Shown piece after piece: positions 15,257-22,645 of a stretch of 36,927 nt of DNA. The stretch lies in assembly GCA_902826025.1 (NCBI GenBank), contig CADEDH010000013.1, positions 18,975-55,901 on the forward strand. The letters run 5' to 3'. The stretch's first letter is position 1; each line of letters starts with the position of its first letter. This DNA comes from an uncultured Actinomycetes bacterium (GTDB lineage: Bacteria > Actinomycetota > Acidimicrobiia > Acidimicrobiales > SZUA-35). A program made the position numbers and the translations under genes. The notes below the pieces were generated by a model that was not told the DNA's origin, ran no database searches, and saw only the letters and a list, made by a program, of their open reading frames with translations.

Positions 15257-16285
15257 GTGACCTCCACCCCGACCGATCGGCTGCCGGCCGATCCCGTGTC
15301 GCCGGCCCAGCTCGCCGCCACGGCGGCCGCCATCGCCGAGGTGCAGCTCCCGTCGGGCCTGATCCCCTGGTTCCCCGGCGGCCACGCCGACCCGTGGAAC
15401 CACACCGAGGCGGCCATGGGGCTGCTCACCGCCGGCCACCGGCCCGAGGCCGAACGGGCCTACGAGTGGCTGTGCCGCACCCAGCGACCCGACGGTTCGT
15501 GGCACGCCTACTACCTCCCCTACGGGGTGGCCGACCCCAAGCTCGACGCCAACGGCGTGGCCTACGTGGCCACCGGGGTGTGGCACCACTGGCTGGCCAC
15601 GGCCGACCCCGGGTTCGCCAACACCCTGTTCCCGGTGGTGGACCGGGCCATCGAGTTCGTGCTCGACCTCCAGACCGGGCGGGGCGAGATCCTGTGGGCC
15701 CGCCGGGCCGACGGCTGGCCCTGGAGCTACGCCCTGCTCACGGGGTCGTCGTCGATCAGCCACAGCCTGGGCTGCGCCCTGGCCCTGGCCGCCGTGGTGG
15801 GGGTCGAGCGGCCGGGATGGGCCGAGGCCCGGCAGCGTCTGATCCACACCGTCGCCCACCGGCCCGAGGCTTTCGCTCCCAAGGACCGGTGGGCCATGGA
15901 CTGGTACTACCCCGTGCTGGCCGGGGCCGTCACCGGGGCCGCCGCCACCGCCCGGCTCGGCGCCGGATGGGACACGTTCGTGCTCGAAGGCCGGGGCGTG
16001 CGGTGCGTGTCGGACGAGCCATGGGTGACGGCGGCCGAGACCTGCGAGTGCGCCATGGCCTACCTGCGCACGGGAGACGCGGCGACGTCCCGGCAGCTGC
16101 TGGGCTGGGCCCAGCGCCACCGGGACGAGGCCGGGAGCTACCACACGGGGATCGTCTACCCCGAGCAGGTGCACTTCCCGGCCGCCGAGACCAGCACCTA
16201 CACGGCGGCGGCCGTGATCCTGGCCGCCGACGCCCTGGCCGGGGTCTCCTCCACCAGCCGGTTGTTCCTCACCGACCAGCGGTGA
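15257..16285 (+). CDS. Prenyltransferase / squalene-cyclase-fold (alpha/alpha toroid) protein of unknown activity
   Basis: 342 residues. Repeated motifs such as YEWLCRTQRPDGSWHAYYLPYG, AIEFVLDLQTGRGEILWA and CECAMAYLRTGDAATS read like the QW-type helical repeats of terpene cyclases and protein prenyltransferases. The DxDD catalytic motif of squalene-hopene cyclase is not seen, so cyclase activity should not be assumed. A glycan-processing role for the toroid fold is possible, given the many Trp, Tyr and acidic residues and the operon partners. It starts 4 bp after the methyltransferase gene, with AGGG upstream. Its last 17 bp overlap the convergent MMPL gene. Confidence 0.75.
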   Translation: MTSTPTDRLPADPVSPAQLAATAAAIAEVQLPSGLIPWFPGGHADPWNHTEAAMGLLTAGHRPEAERAYEWLCRTQRPDGSWHAYYLPYGVADPKLDANGVAYVATGVWHHWLATADPGFANTLFPVVDRAIEFVLDLQTGRGEILWARRADGWPWSYALLTGSSSISHSLGCALALAAVVGVERPGWAEARQRLIHTVAHRPEAFAPKDRWAMDWYYPVLAGAVTGAAATARLGAGWDTFVLEGRGVRCVSDEPWVTAAETCECAMAYLRTGDAATSRQLLGWAQRHRDEAGSYHTGIVYPEQVHFPAAETSTYTAAAVILAADALAGVSSTSRLFLTDQR

Positions 16286-18500
16286 CGGGTACCTCCGGCT
16301 TGGAGGCGAGGGAGGAGCCGCCCTCCACGTCGACGTGGGGAAGGATCCGGTCGAGCCAGCCGGGGAGCCACCAGTTGGCGTTGCCCAGCAGGGCCATGGT
16401 CGCCGGCACCAGGACCATCCGCACGATGGTGGCGTCCACCAGCACCGCCGCCGACAGGCCCAGGCCGAACATCTTGAGCTGCACATCGGGGGCGAACACG
16501 AAGGCCCCGAACACGCTGATCATGATGAGGGCGGCCGACGTGATCACCCGGGCCGTACCGGCCAGGCCGTCCACCACCGAGCGATGGGAGTCGCCGGTGC
16601 GGTCGAACTCCTCCCGCACCCGGCTGAGCAGGAACACCTCGTAGTCCATGGACAGGCCGAACAGGATGGCGAACATGATCATGGGGACGAAGGGGTAGAT
16701 CGGCACGGTCTCGTCGAGCCCGATCAGCTGCTTGCCCCAGCCCCACTGGAACACCGCCACCAGCAGGCCGTAGCTGGCCCCCACCGAGAGCAGGTTCATC
16801 AGCGCCGCCTTGAGCGGCACCAGCACCGAGCGGAACAGGATGGTCAGCAGCACGAAGCTGAGGGCCACCACGGCGGCGATGAACAGCGGGGTGCGGGAGG
16901 CCAGCTGGTCGGCGATGTCGATCGACGTCGGCACCCAGCCGGCAACGTAGGTGGCGGCCCCGGTGCGGCTGTCGACCGCCGGGATCACATCGTCGCGCAG
17001 CCGGTGGACCAGGTCGGTTGTGGCCTCGTCCTGGGGGGAGGTGGTGGGGTAGGCCCGGAGCACGGCGGTGGTGCCGTCGGGGCTGAGGGCCGGCGGGGCC
17101 ACGAAGGCGATCCCGCTCTCGGCCTGCAGGGCGGCGGCCACCCCGGCTGCGGCTTCCACCGTGGCGTCGGCACCAGCGCCGGCGTCGACCGACGAGGCGT
17201 CGACGACGATGGTGAACGGTCCGTTGAAGCCGGGGCCGAAGCCCTCGGCCAGCAGGTCGTAGGCCCGGCGCTCGGTGTGGTCGGTTCCGGCGTTGCCGTC
17301 GTCGGGGAACGCGATCCGCATGGCGGCCAGGGGCGAGGCCAGGGCCAGCAGGGCCAGGGCTCCGGCGATGGCGTAGGGCCAGGGCCGCTTGCCCACCCGA
17401 TGGGCCCAGCGGCCGGCGATGGTCTCCTCGGCGGTCGGCTCCACCGCCCGGTGGCGGCCGATGCGGAGCCGGTCGATCCACGGCCCGGCCAGGCCGAGGA
17501 AGGCGGGGAGCAGGGTGACGGCAGCCACCATCGCCACCGCCACCACCAGCCCCGAAGCCAGGCCCATCATGCCCACCGACGGGATGCCCGACACGAACAG
17601 CCCGCAGATGGCCACCACCACGGTCATGCCGGCGAACAGGACGGCCTGGCCGGCGGTGGCGTTGGCCCGGCCGGCGGCGTCGGCCACCGACCACCCCTCG
17701 TGGAGGAACTGGCGGTGCCGGGTGATGATGAACAGGGCGTAGTCGATGCCCACCCCGAGGCCGATCATCGTGGCCAGCATGGGACTGACCGTGGGCACGT
17801 CGGCGAAGCCGGCCAGCACCGACACGCCGGTGAGGCCGATGAAGATGCCGAACAGGGCGGTGCCGATGGGCAGGCCCATGGCGATCACCGACCCGAACGC
17901 CACCAGCAGCACGATCACGGCCACGGCCAGGCCGAAGGCCTCCTTGCCCTCGATCTCCTGGGCCGCCTGGGTGATGGTGCCGCCGATCTCGATCTGGACG
18001 GCATCGTCGGCCCCGGCCCGGCTGGCCTCCACCGCTGCCTCCACCCGCTCGGCGTCGGCCGCCTGCAGGGTCTCGGCGGCGAACACCACCGTGGTGAAGG
18101 CCGTGCGGCCGTCGGGCGACACCGACGGCGAGGTGGGGTCGAACGGGTCGCTGGCCGCCACCACTCCCTCGGTGCGGCGCAGCTCGGCCACGGTGGCATC
18201 GACCGCGGCCCGGGCCGGGCCGGTGGCCAGGCCGCCGGCCTCGTCCCCACTGCTGTCGCTGTCGTCGGTGGCGTGGAACACCACCTGGCCGGCCGCTCCG
18301 GCCTGGGCCGGGAACCTCGTGTCGAGCAGGTCGATGGCCTGCTGGGATTCGGTGCCGGGCAGGCGGAAGTCGTCGGTGGTCTCCCCGCCGACGCTGAGGT
18401 TCAGGCCCACCACGCCCACGGCCAGCACCACCCAGACGGCGATCACCCGCCACGGATGTAGGGCCGCCCCCCGGCCCAGTCGATACAACGCTCGTGTCAT
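16269..18500 (-). CDS. MMPL/RND-family membrane transporter
   Basis: 743 residues in a two-fold RND layout. One N-terminal membrane span (ALHPWRVIAVWVVLAVGVVG) is followed by a large extracytoplasmic loop, a bundle with GLGVGIDYALFIITRHRQFL, a second loop, and a second bundle with FGLSMDYEVFLLSRVREEF. The two G-x-x-x-D-Y motifs carry the proton-relay Asp residues typical of MMPL proteins, which export lipids or drugs. ATG 18500 has AGGGAG 7 nt upstream; the in-frame ATG at 18539 lacks support. The 3' end overlaps the glycosyltransferase-operon end by 17 bp. Neighbourhood suggests export of a glycolipid, but the opposite strand argues against simple co-expression. The cargo is unknown. Confidence 0.93.
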   Translation of the reverse strand: MTRALYRLGRGAALHPWRVIAVWVVLAVGVVGLNLSVGGETTDDFRLPGTESQQAIDLLDTRFPAQAGAAGQVVFHATDDSDSSGDEAGGLATGPARAAVDATVAELRRTEGVVAASDPFDPTSPSVSPDGRTAFTTVVFAAETLQAADAERVEAAVEASRAGADDAVQIEIGGTITQAAQEIEGKEAFGLAVAVIVLLVAFGSVIAMGLPIGTALFGIFIGLTGVSVLAGFADVPTVSPMLATMIGLGVGIDYALFIITRHRQFLHEGWSVADAAGRANATAGQAVLFAGMTVVVAICGLFVSGIPSVGMMGLASGLVVAVAMVAAVTLLPAFLGLAGPWIDRLRIGRHRAVEPTAEETIAGRWAHRVGKRPWPYAIAGALALLALASPLAAMRIAFPDDGNAGTDHTERRAYDLLAEGFGPGFNGPFTIVVDASSVDAGAGADATVEAAAGVAAALQAESGIAFVAPPALSPDGTTAVLRAYPTTSPQDEATTDLVHRLRDDVIPAVDSRTGAATYVAGWVPTSIDIADQLASRTPLFIAAVVALSFVLLTILFRSVLVPLKAALMNLLSVGASYGLLVAVFQWGWGKQLIGLDETVPIYPFVPMIMFAILFGLSMDYEVFLLSRVREEFDRTGDSHRSVVDGLAGTARVITSAALIMISVFGAFVFAPDVQLKMFGLGLSAAVLVDATIVRMVLVPATMALLGNANWWLPGWLDRILPHVDVEGGSSLASKPEVPVTAGR

Positions 18501-18573
18501 CTCGGATCTCCCTCTCGTAGCGAATCCTGGGGATGACACTGAACGGGTGCCCTTGCCGGGCGCTGCGCCTCCG

Positions 18574-18602
18574 CTGTCAGCGCACTGACCGGTCCCTGAC
18601 AG
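18574..18602. promoter_or_regulatory. Inverted repeat CTGTCAG-N15-CTGACAG in the divergent MMPL/CoA-transferase region
   Basis: Seven-base inverted arms (18574-18580 and 18596-18602) flank GACCGGTC (18587-18594). The element lies about 20 bp upstream of the CoA-transferase -10. It is a candidate operator for one or both divergent genes. The arms are short, so chance is possible. Confidence 0.3.
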
Positions 18603-18621
18603 GCCCGCCCGTCCGGTGATC

Positions 18622-18627
18622 TAGGCT
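18622..18627 (+). promoter_or_regulatory. -10 hexamer TAGGCT, leaderless start for CoA-transferase
   Basis: TAGGCT ends 6 nt before ATG 18634, with no ribosome binding site between. Confidence 0.6.
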
Positions 18628-18633
18628 GCCGCC

Positions 18634-19821
18634 ATGGGTGCGCTCGACGGGGTGACGGTTCTCGATCTCTCGATCATCGTGCAGGGGCCGCAGGCGGCGG
18701 CCATGCTGCACGACCTGGGGGCCGAGGTGGTGAAGGTGGAGCTGCCAGGGGTGGGTGACCTGGCCCGCTGGATCCACCTGGCTGACGATGATCCCCGTTC
18801 CGGGTTCTTCGAGGCCTGCAACCGGGGCAAGCGGTCGGTCACCCTCGACCTGCGGACCCCCGGTGGGCGGGAGGCGTGCCTGCGGCTGGCCGCCCGGTCC
18901 GACGTGCTGATCGCCAACTTCGTGCCCGGCACGCTCGAGAGCTGGGGCCTGTCGTACGAGGAGGTGGCAGCGGTCAACCCCGGCATCGTCTACGCCACGG
19001 GGTCCACCTTCGGGCCGGTGGGGCCGATGGCCCAGCGGGAGGGGGCCGACACCTCGGGCCAGGCCAGCGGGGGCCTGATGGCCGGCACCGGGGTCGACGG
19101 CTCGGTGCCCACGCCGGTGGCGGCGGTGGTGGCCGACGTGGCCGGCAGCCAGAACATGGCGGTCGGCATCCTGGCCGCCCTGTTCCACCGGAACCAGAGC
19201 GGGCAGGGTCAGCGGGTCGACGTGTCGCTGTTGGGGGGCCAGATCTGGTCCCAGGCGTCGGAGTACACGGCCCATCTGCTCACCGGCCGACCCCAGCAAC
19301 GATCGAACCGGGGCCACCCCATGATCCGGGGCGTGCTGCGCCAGTTCGCCACCGCCGACGGGCACCTGGTGCTGGTGGGGGTGCCAGGACCGCTGTGGCC
19401 GGGGTTCGCCCGGGCCCTGGGCCGGCCCGAACTGGCCCAGGACGAGCGGTTCAACACCTTGTTCCTCACCCCGGAGAACCTGGCGACGCTGTTCGGGATC
19501 CTGGATGAGATCTTCGTCACCCGCACCTCGGCCGACTGGGACGAACGGCTGACGGCCGAGGGCCAGCGCCACGCCATCGTCCGCACCCACGAGCAGGTGG
19601 CTGCCGACCCCCACACGTGGGAGAACGGCTACCTGGCCGAAGGCGACCACCCCGAGTGGGGCCGGATCAAGGTGGTCGGCTGCCCCATCCGGTTCTCGGC
19701 CACCCCGGCAGAGCCCGGCATCGCCGCCCCCGAGCTGGGCCAGCACACCGAGGAGGTCCTCCTCGAGCTCGGCTACACCTGGGACGACATCAGCCAGCTA
19801 CGCGCAGCCGGCGCCTGCTGA
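18634..19821 (+). CDS. CaiB/BaiF family (class III) CoA-transferase
   Basis: 395 residues, full length for the family, which moves CoA between carboxylic acids without a thioester of Glu. The N-terminal VTVLDLSIIVQGPQAAAMLHDLGAEVVKVE (read in two parts, 7-20 and 21-36) is typical. The NRGKRSVTLDLRTPGGR segment is conserved. The likely catalytic Asp is D168 in VVADVAGS, close to Asp169 of formyl-CoA transferase. The late GHPMIRGVLRQFATADGHLVL and EDLAT-like ENLATLF segments also fit. The substrate acid is unknown. With the window's acyl-CoA synthetase and amidohydrolase it suggests catabolism of unusual acids. It stands alone on a leaderless promoter. Confidence 0.92.
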   Translation: MGALDGVTVLDLSIIVQGPQAAAMLHDLGAEVVKVELPGVGDLARWIHLADDDPRSGFFEACNRGKRSVTLDLRTPGGREACLRLAARSDVLIANFVPGTLESWGLSYEEVAAVNPGIVYATGSTFGPVGPMAQREGADTSGQASGGLMAGTGVDGSVPTPVAAVVADVAGSQNMAVGILAALFHRNQSGQGQRVDVSLLGGQIWSQASEYTAHLLTGRPQQRSNRGHPMIRGVLRQFATADGHLVLVGVPGPLWPGFARALGRPELAQDERFNTLFLTPENLATLFGILDEIFVTRTSADWDERLTAEGQRHAIVRTHEQVAADPHTWENGYLAEGDHPEWGRIKVVGCPIRFSATPAEPGIAAPELGQHTEEVLLELGYTWDDISQLRAAGAC

Positions 19822-19875
19822 CCCGCCGACCGCCCCGCCACCCCCGGCCGGGGCCGCCGAGTCGGGCCGCCCCCG

Positions 19876-20002
19876 CTGGCGAACTGCGTAACGAAACCGC
19901 GCCTTCCTGGCGATCTGCGTCGCGAAACCCACGAAACTCGCAGAAAACGTGACGCAGTTCGGTGGTAGGACGCGGTTTTCGTGACGCAGTTCGGCGGATC
20001 GG
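19876..20002. repeat. Four-copy inverted repeat between convergent genes (REP/BIME-like)
   Basis: A motif close to CTGGCGAACTGCGTCACGAAAACC occurs, in pieces, four times: forward at 19876-19901 and 19907-19929, reversed at 19944-19965 and 19971-19997. The outermost copies pair almost perfectly, so a long stem with a nested inner stem is possible. It fills most of the gap between the CoA-transferase stop (19821) and the convergent small membrane-protein stop (20047). It could be a shared terminator. Its right edge (19988-20002) shares a 15-mer with the palindrome at 10300. Confidence 0.75.
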
Positions 20003-20046
20003 AACGGGCTCCGAGAGCCAGCCGCCCGTCTGCCCAGACCCGACGA

Positions 20047-20469
20047 TCAGCTGTCGCCCAGGCGGCGAGCGATCAGGGCGGCCGACCGGGCCGAATACCC
20101 CAGGTTCGTCCGGAGCTGGGCGGCGGCCGACTCCAGCTGGCGGACCTCGTCGGCCAGGCGGTCATCCCGCAGCTGACCCCGGAGGCGGCGCAGTGCGACC
20201 TCGATGGCCCGGGCCACCTCATGGTCGCCGGCCAGCCCCTGCTGGAGGTCGAGCGCCTGGCCCCAGATGCCCTCCACCTCCCGGGCCGCGGCCCGGGGGC
20301 TGTCGTCGAGGAAGCGGGGCCGGCGGAACCGTCGCCGCCCCGAGAGGACCAGAACCAGCACCGCCACCGCCGCCACCACACCGATGATCAGCCCGTAGTC
20401 GGCCCCGCCCGACCCGGGAACGATCAGATCGGGCGCTCCGGCGATCGACGTGGTCGTCTGCGACAGCAT
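20047..20469 (-). CDS. Small single-span membrane protein, unknown function
   Basis: 140 residues. A short polar N-terminus is followed by one membrane span (about 25-43, YGLIIGVVAAVAVLVLVL), a basic SGRRRFRRPR stop-transfer, then about 90 soluble residues that look helical and charged (VARAIEVALRRLRGQLRDDRLADEVRQL). Topology is probably N-out, C-in. The start is ATG 20469 because AAGGAGGG lies just upstream (complement of 20475-20482) with good spacing. The upstream frame stays open to 20634 but is low complexity. No family is recognised. It is divergent from the next unknown gene and convergent with the CoA-transferase across the inverted-repeat region. Confidence 0.7.
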   Translation of the reverse strand: MLSQTTTSIAGAPDLIVPGSGGADYGLIIGVVAAVAVLVLVLSGRRRFRRPRFLDDSPRAAAREVEGIWGQALDLQQGLAGDHEVARAIEVALRRLRGQLRDDRLADEVRQLESAAAQLRTNLGYSARSAALIARRLGDS

Positions 20470-20634
20470 GCGAGCCCTCCTTGTCCCCAGGCCCTGCGGA
20501 CACCAGTCTCCCGCCCCCGGCCCTCTCCGCCCAACCGAGCAGGGAATCGCTACCGACCCAGGTGACGGCGGGCGGTGCGGGGCGGCCGGCGAGGAAACGG
20601 GGACAAACCCCGGGCATGACGTACCGAAGTGCAA

Positions 20635-20640
20635 TAGGGT
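20635..20640 (+). promoter_or_regulatory. -10 hexamer TAGGGT, leaderless start for the unknown 198-residue protein
   Basis: TAGGGT ends 8 nt before ATG 20649. It excludes the longer in-frame start at 20481. Confidence 0.55.
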
Positions 20641-20648
20641 CGCGTCTC

Positions 20649-21245
20649 ATGGCGGATGACGGCCGTGCAACAACGCACTACGTGTTCCTCGACGACCTCG
20701 ACCACCTCACCGGTTTCATCTGGCAACTGCATGGGCTGATCGACGCCGCCGTCGATGACGGCCGGTTCATCGCCGAGGCGATGAGAGCCGAGATACGAGA
20801 AGCGTGGACGCAGGCTTCCGACGATCTCAGGGCATTGGCGGCCCATCTTGCGGCGGCAGCAGGGGACCTGCGGAACCCGGCCAACCCGCCAGCTGCTGGT
20901 ACGGCGACCGTCGCCAGCACCTGGGAATACGCGGCCGTTGGCGGCAAGGTCGCAGCGCCGCCTCCTGGCCTCCCCGGCGAAGGTGATCTGCAGACGCTCT
21001 GGACGAAGCTCCGCGACCATGGGCTGCTCGGGCCTTCGGGACACATGAAGCTCAAGGGGTGGCGGCGGAGGCTCTTCCCCTTCGCTCGCCGGATGAAGCG
21101 CAGCTGGCTCAGCAGTGCTCTGAGCTACGGGGGAATCGTCGCCGGCTCCGTATTCCAGGCCGCAGAGGACAGCGTCCCCGGCAAGGCGGCCCTCGAGTTC
21201 ATCGACATCCTGGCGGATCTGGTCGGCAAGGCTGAAGACGCCTGA
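20649..21245 (+). CDS. Unknown 198-residue protein with unusual codon use
   Basis: No family is recognised. Residues about 10-75 are predicted helical and amphipathic (DDLDHLTGFIWQLHGLIDAA onward). A Gly/Pro-rich linker follows (ANPPAAGTA, PPPGLPGEG), then a basic patch KGWRRRLFPFARRMKRSW at about 140-157. The C-terminal helical segment SALSYGGIVAGSVFQAAEDS could be weakly membrane-associated. Codons such as ATA, AGA and CGA, and a visibly lower GC at third positions, set it apart from its neighbours and hint at recent acquisition. It is divergent from the small membrane protein gene. The coding call rests on the promoter, a clean stop and the open frame rather than on homology. Confidence 0.6.
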   Translation: MADDGRATTHYVFLDDLDHLTGFIWQLHGLIDAAVDDGRFIAEAMRAEIREAWTQASDDLRALAAHLAAAAGDLRNPANPPAAGTATVASTWEYAAVGGKVAAPPPGLPGEGDLQTLWTKLRDHGLLGPSGHMKLKGWRRRLFPFARRMKRSWLSSALSYGGIVAGSVFQAAEDSVPGKAALEFIDILADLVGKAEDA

Positions 21246-21377
21246 ACGCATCGGAGGACGGTCCACCGCCTCCCCCGCCCCGAGACACTGGCGATCAGCG
21301 ACGGGCGGCCTCGGTGCCGAGCCACCGGTAGGGGCCGAGCAACAAGGGTTTGCCCGGCTGGCCGGCCCACCGGCACC

Positions 21378-22568
21378 ATGGCTGGCATGACCTACGCCGG
21401 AGACCGGATCGTCCACGACGCCGATGCCCACATCATGGAGACGCCCGACTGGCTCGACCCCTTCCTCGATCCGGGGCTGGCCGACCGGATGGCGACCCGG
21501 CGGTTCGTGGGCGGCGTCGGCGGCACCGGCGGCTCCAAGGAGGCCGAGTTCTTCGCCCGCATCCGGGCTCAGCAGTCCGATCCCACCTTCCGGGCCCAGG
21601 ACGCCGAGTTGCTGATGATCCGCAAGAACTGGGATGCCCCCGGCTCGTTCATCGCCGAAGACCGTCCCGCCGTGCTCGACGGGCTCGGCTTCCGCAGCCA
21701 GCTCCTGTTCAACACGTTCGACTCGGGCTACATCAACGCGCTGGAGCACGGCGACGACGTTGATCTGGCCTACGGGGTGGCCCGGGCCCACAACCGGGCC
21801 ATGGTCGCCTTCACCTCGGTCGACCCCCGTCTGCTGGCCACCTGCTACGTCCCCCTGGCCGACTTCGCCCAGGCCCGGACGATGGCCGCCGAAGCGGTGG
21901 AGGCCGGCGCCGCCGCCCTGCTGGTGCCGTCGAACTGCCCCAAGGGCCATTCACCCAGCCACGTGGACCTCGACCCGGTGTGGGCCATCGCCGCCGAGGC
22001 CGGCATCCCGGTGGTGTTCCACGTGGGCGGCGGGGGCACGCTCATCAACCCCGACTACTTCCGCAACGGCCTGCCGGTGCCGCCCGACTTCCACGGCGGG
22101 GCCGAGAACTTCCGCTCGGTCGACTACATGTCGATCCCCGGACCGCCCATGCAGACCCTGGCCACCCTCATCATCGACGGCGTGCTGGAGCGGTTCCCCC
22201 ACCTGAAGATCGGGGTGATCGAGCAGGGGGCGATCTGGGTGCCGGGCTGGATGCGGCAGATGGAGTCGGCCTTCGACGCCTTCAGCCGCCACGAGGAACG
22301 GCTCCAGCGCCTGAGCCTGCGCCCCAGCGAGTACGTGCAGCGCCAGATCCGGGTCACCCCCTACCCCACCGAGGACGTGGGCTGGATCATCAGCCAGGGC
22401 GGCGAGGACGTGGTGATGTTCTCCTCCGACTACCCCCACGTCGAGGGCGGACGGCGCCCCATCGAGCGCTTCGAGCGGTCGCTGGAGGGTGTGTCCGACG
22501 ACGCCCGCCACAAGTTCTACGCCGCCAACATGGAAGACCTGATGGGGACGACCCTGGCGTCGAACTGA
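21378..22568 (+). CDS. Amidohydrolase family protein (amidohydrolase_2 type)
   Basis: 396 residues of the metal-dependent TIM-barrel group that includes ACMSD-type decarboxylases and hydrolases. The N-terminal metal motif reads DADAHIMETPDW, a variant of the D-x-H form. The VPVVFH-like strand is IPVVFHVGGGG. The C-terminal VMFSSDYPHVEGGRRPIERF carries the conserved Asp and His. The substrate is unknown. ATG 21387 is an alternative start; neither has a Shine-Dalgarno or a clear TAnnnT. The last bases (from 22559), including the stop, lie inside a long palindrome shared with the convergent gene. Confidence 0.9.
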   Translation: MAGMTYAGDRIVHDADAHIMETPDWLDPFLDPGLADRMATRRFVGGVGGTGGSKEAEFFARIRAQQSDPTFRAQDAELLMIRKNWDAPGSFIAEDRPAVLDGLGFRSQLLFNTFDSGYINALEHGDDVDLAYGVARAHNRAMVAFTSVDPRLLATCYVPLADFAQARTMAAEAVEAGAAALLVPSNCPKGHSPSHVDLDPVWAIAAEAGIPVVFHVGGGGTLINPDYFRNGLPVPPDFHGGAENFRSVDYMSIPGPPMQTLATLIIDGVLERFPHLKIGVIEQGAIWVPGWMRQMESAFDAFSRHEERLQRLSLRPSEYVQRQIRVTPYPTEDVGWIISQGGEDVVMFSSDYPHVEGGRRPIERFERSLEGVSDDARHKFYAANMEDLMGTTLASN

Positions 22569-22645
22569 GTGTCCCCTTCGGGGACCTGGAGTTCCGCCTG
22601 CGGCGGAACATCCCGAGTGTCCCCTTCGGGGACACTCAGTTCGAC
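22559..22645. repeat. 87-bp palindromic element carrying the stop codons of both convergent genes
   Basis: Perfect 18-bp inverted arms, 22559-22576 and 22628-22645, enclose three small hairpins: GTCCCC/GGGGAC (22571-22585), GTTCCGCC/GGCGGAAC (22591-22609) and GAGTGTCCCC/GGGGACACTC (22615-22637), each with a 3-nt loop. Each arm, read outward-in, is AAC TGA preceded by a Ser codon, so both the amidohydrolase and the secreted protein end in Ser-Asn-stop encoded by the element. It is probably a bidirectional terminator of mobile-repeat origin. Confidence 0.85.

Noticed and set aside
16335-18461. 708-codon plus-strand frame
   Set aside because: It is antisense to the MMPL transporter and its translation is low complexity (His/Gly/Gln-rich).
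22569-22635. Short peptide frames through the 87-bp palindrome (SPKGTL / VPEGDT-like)
   Set aside because: These are mirror translations of the hairpins, and both real genes stop within the element.
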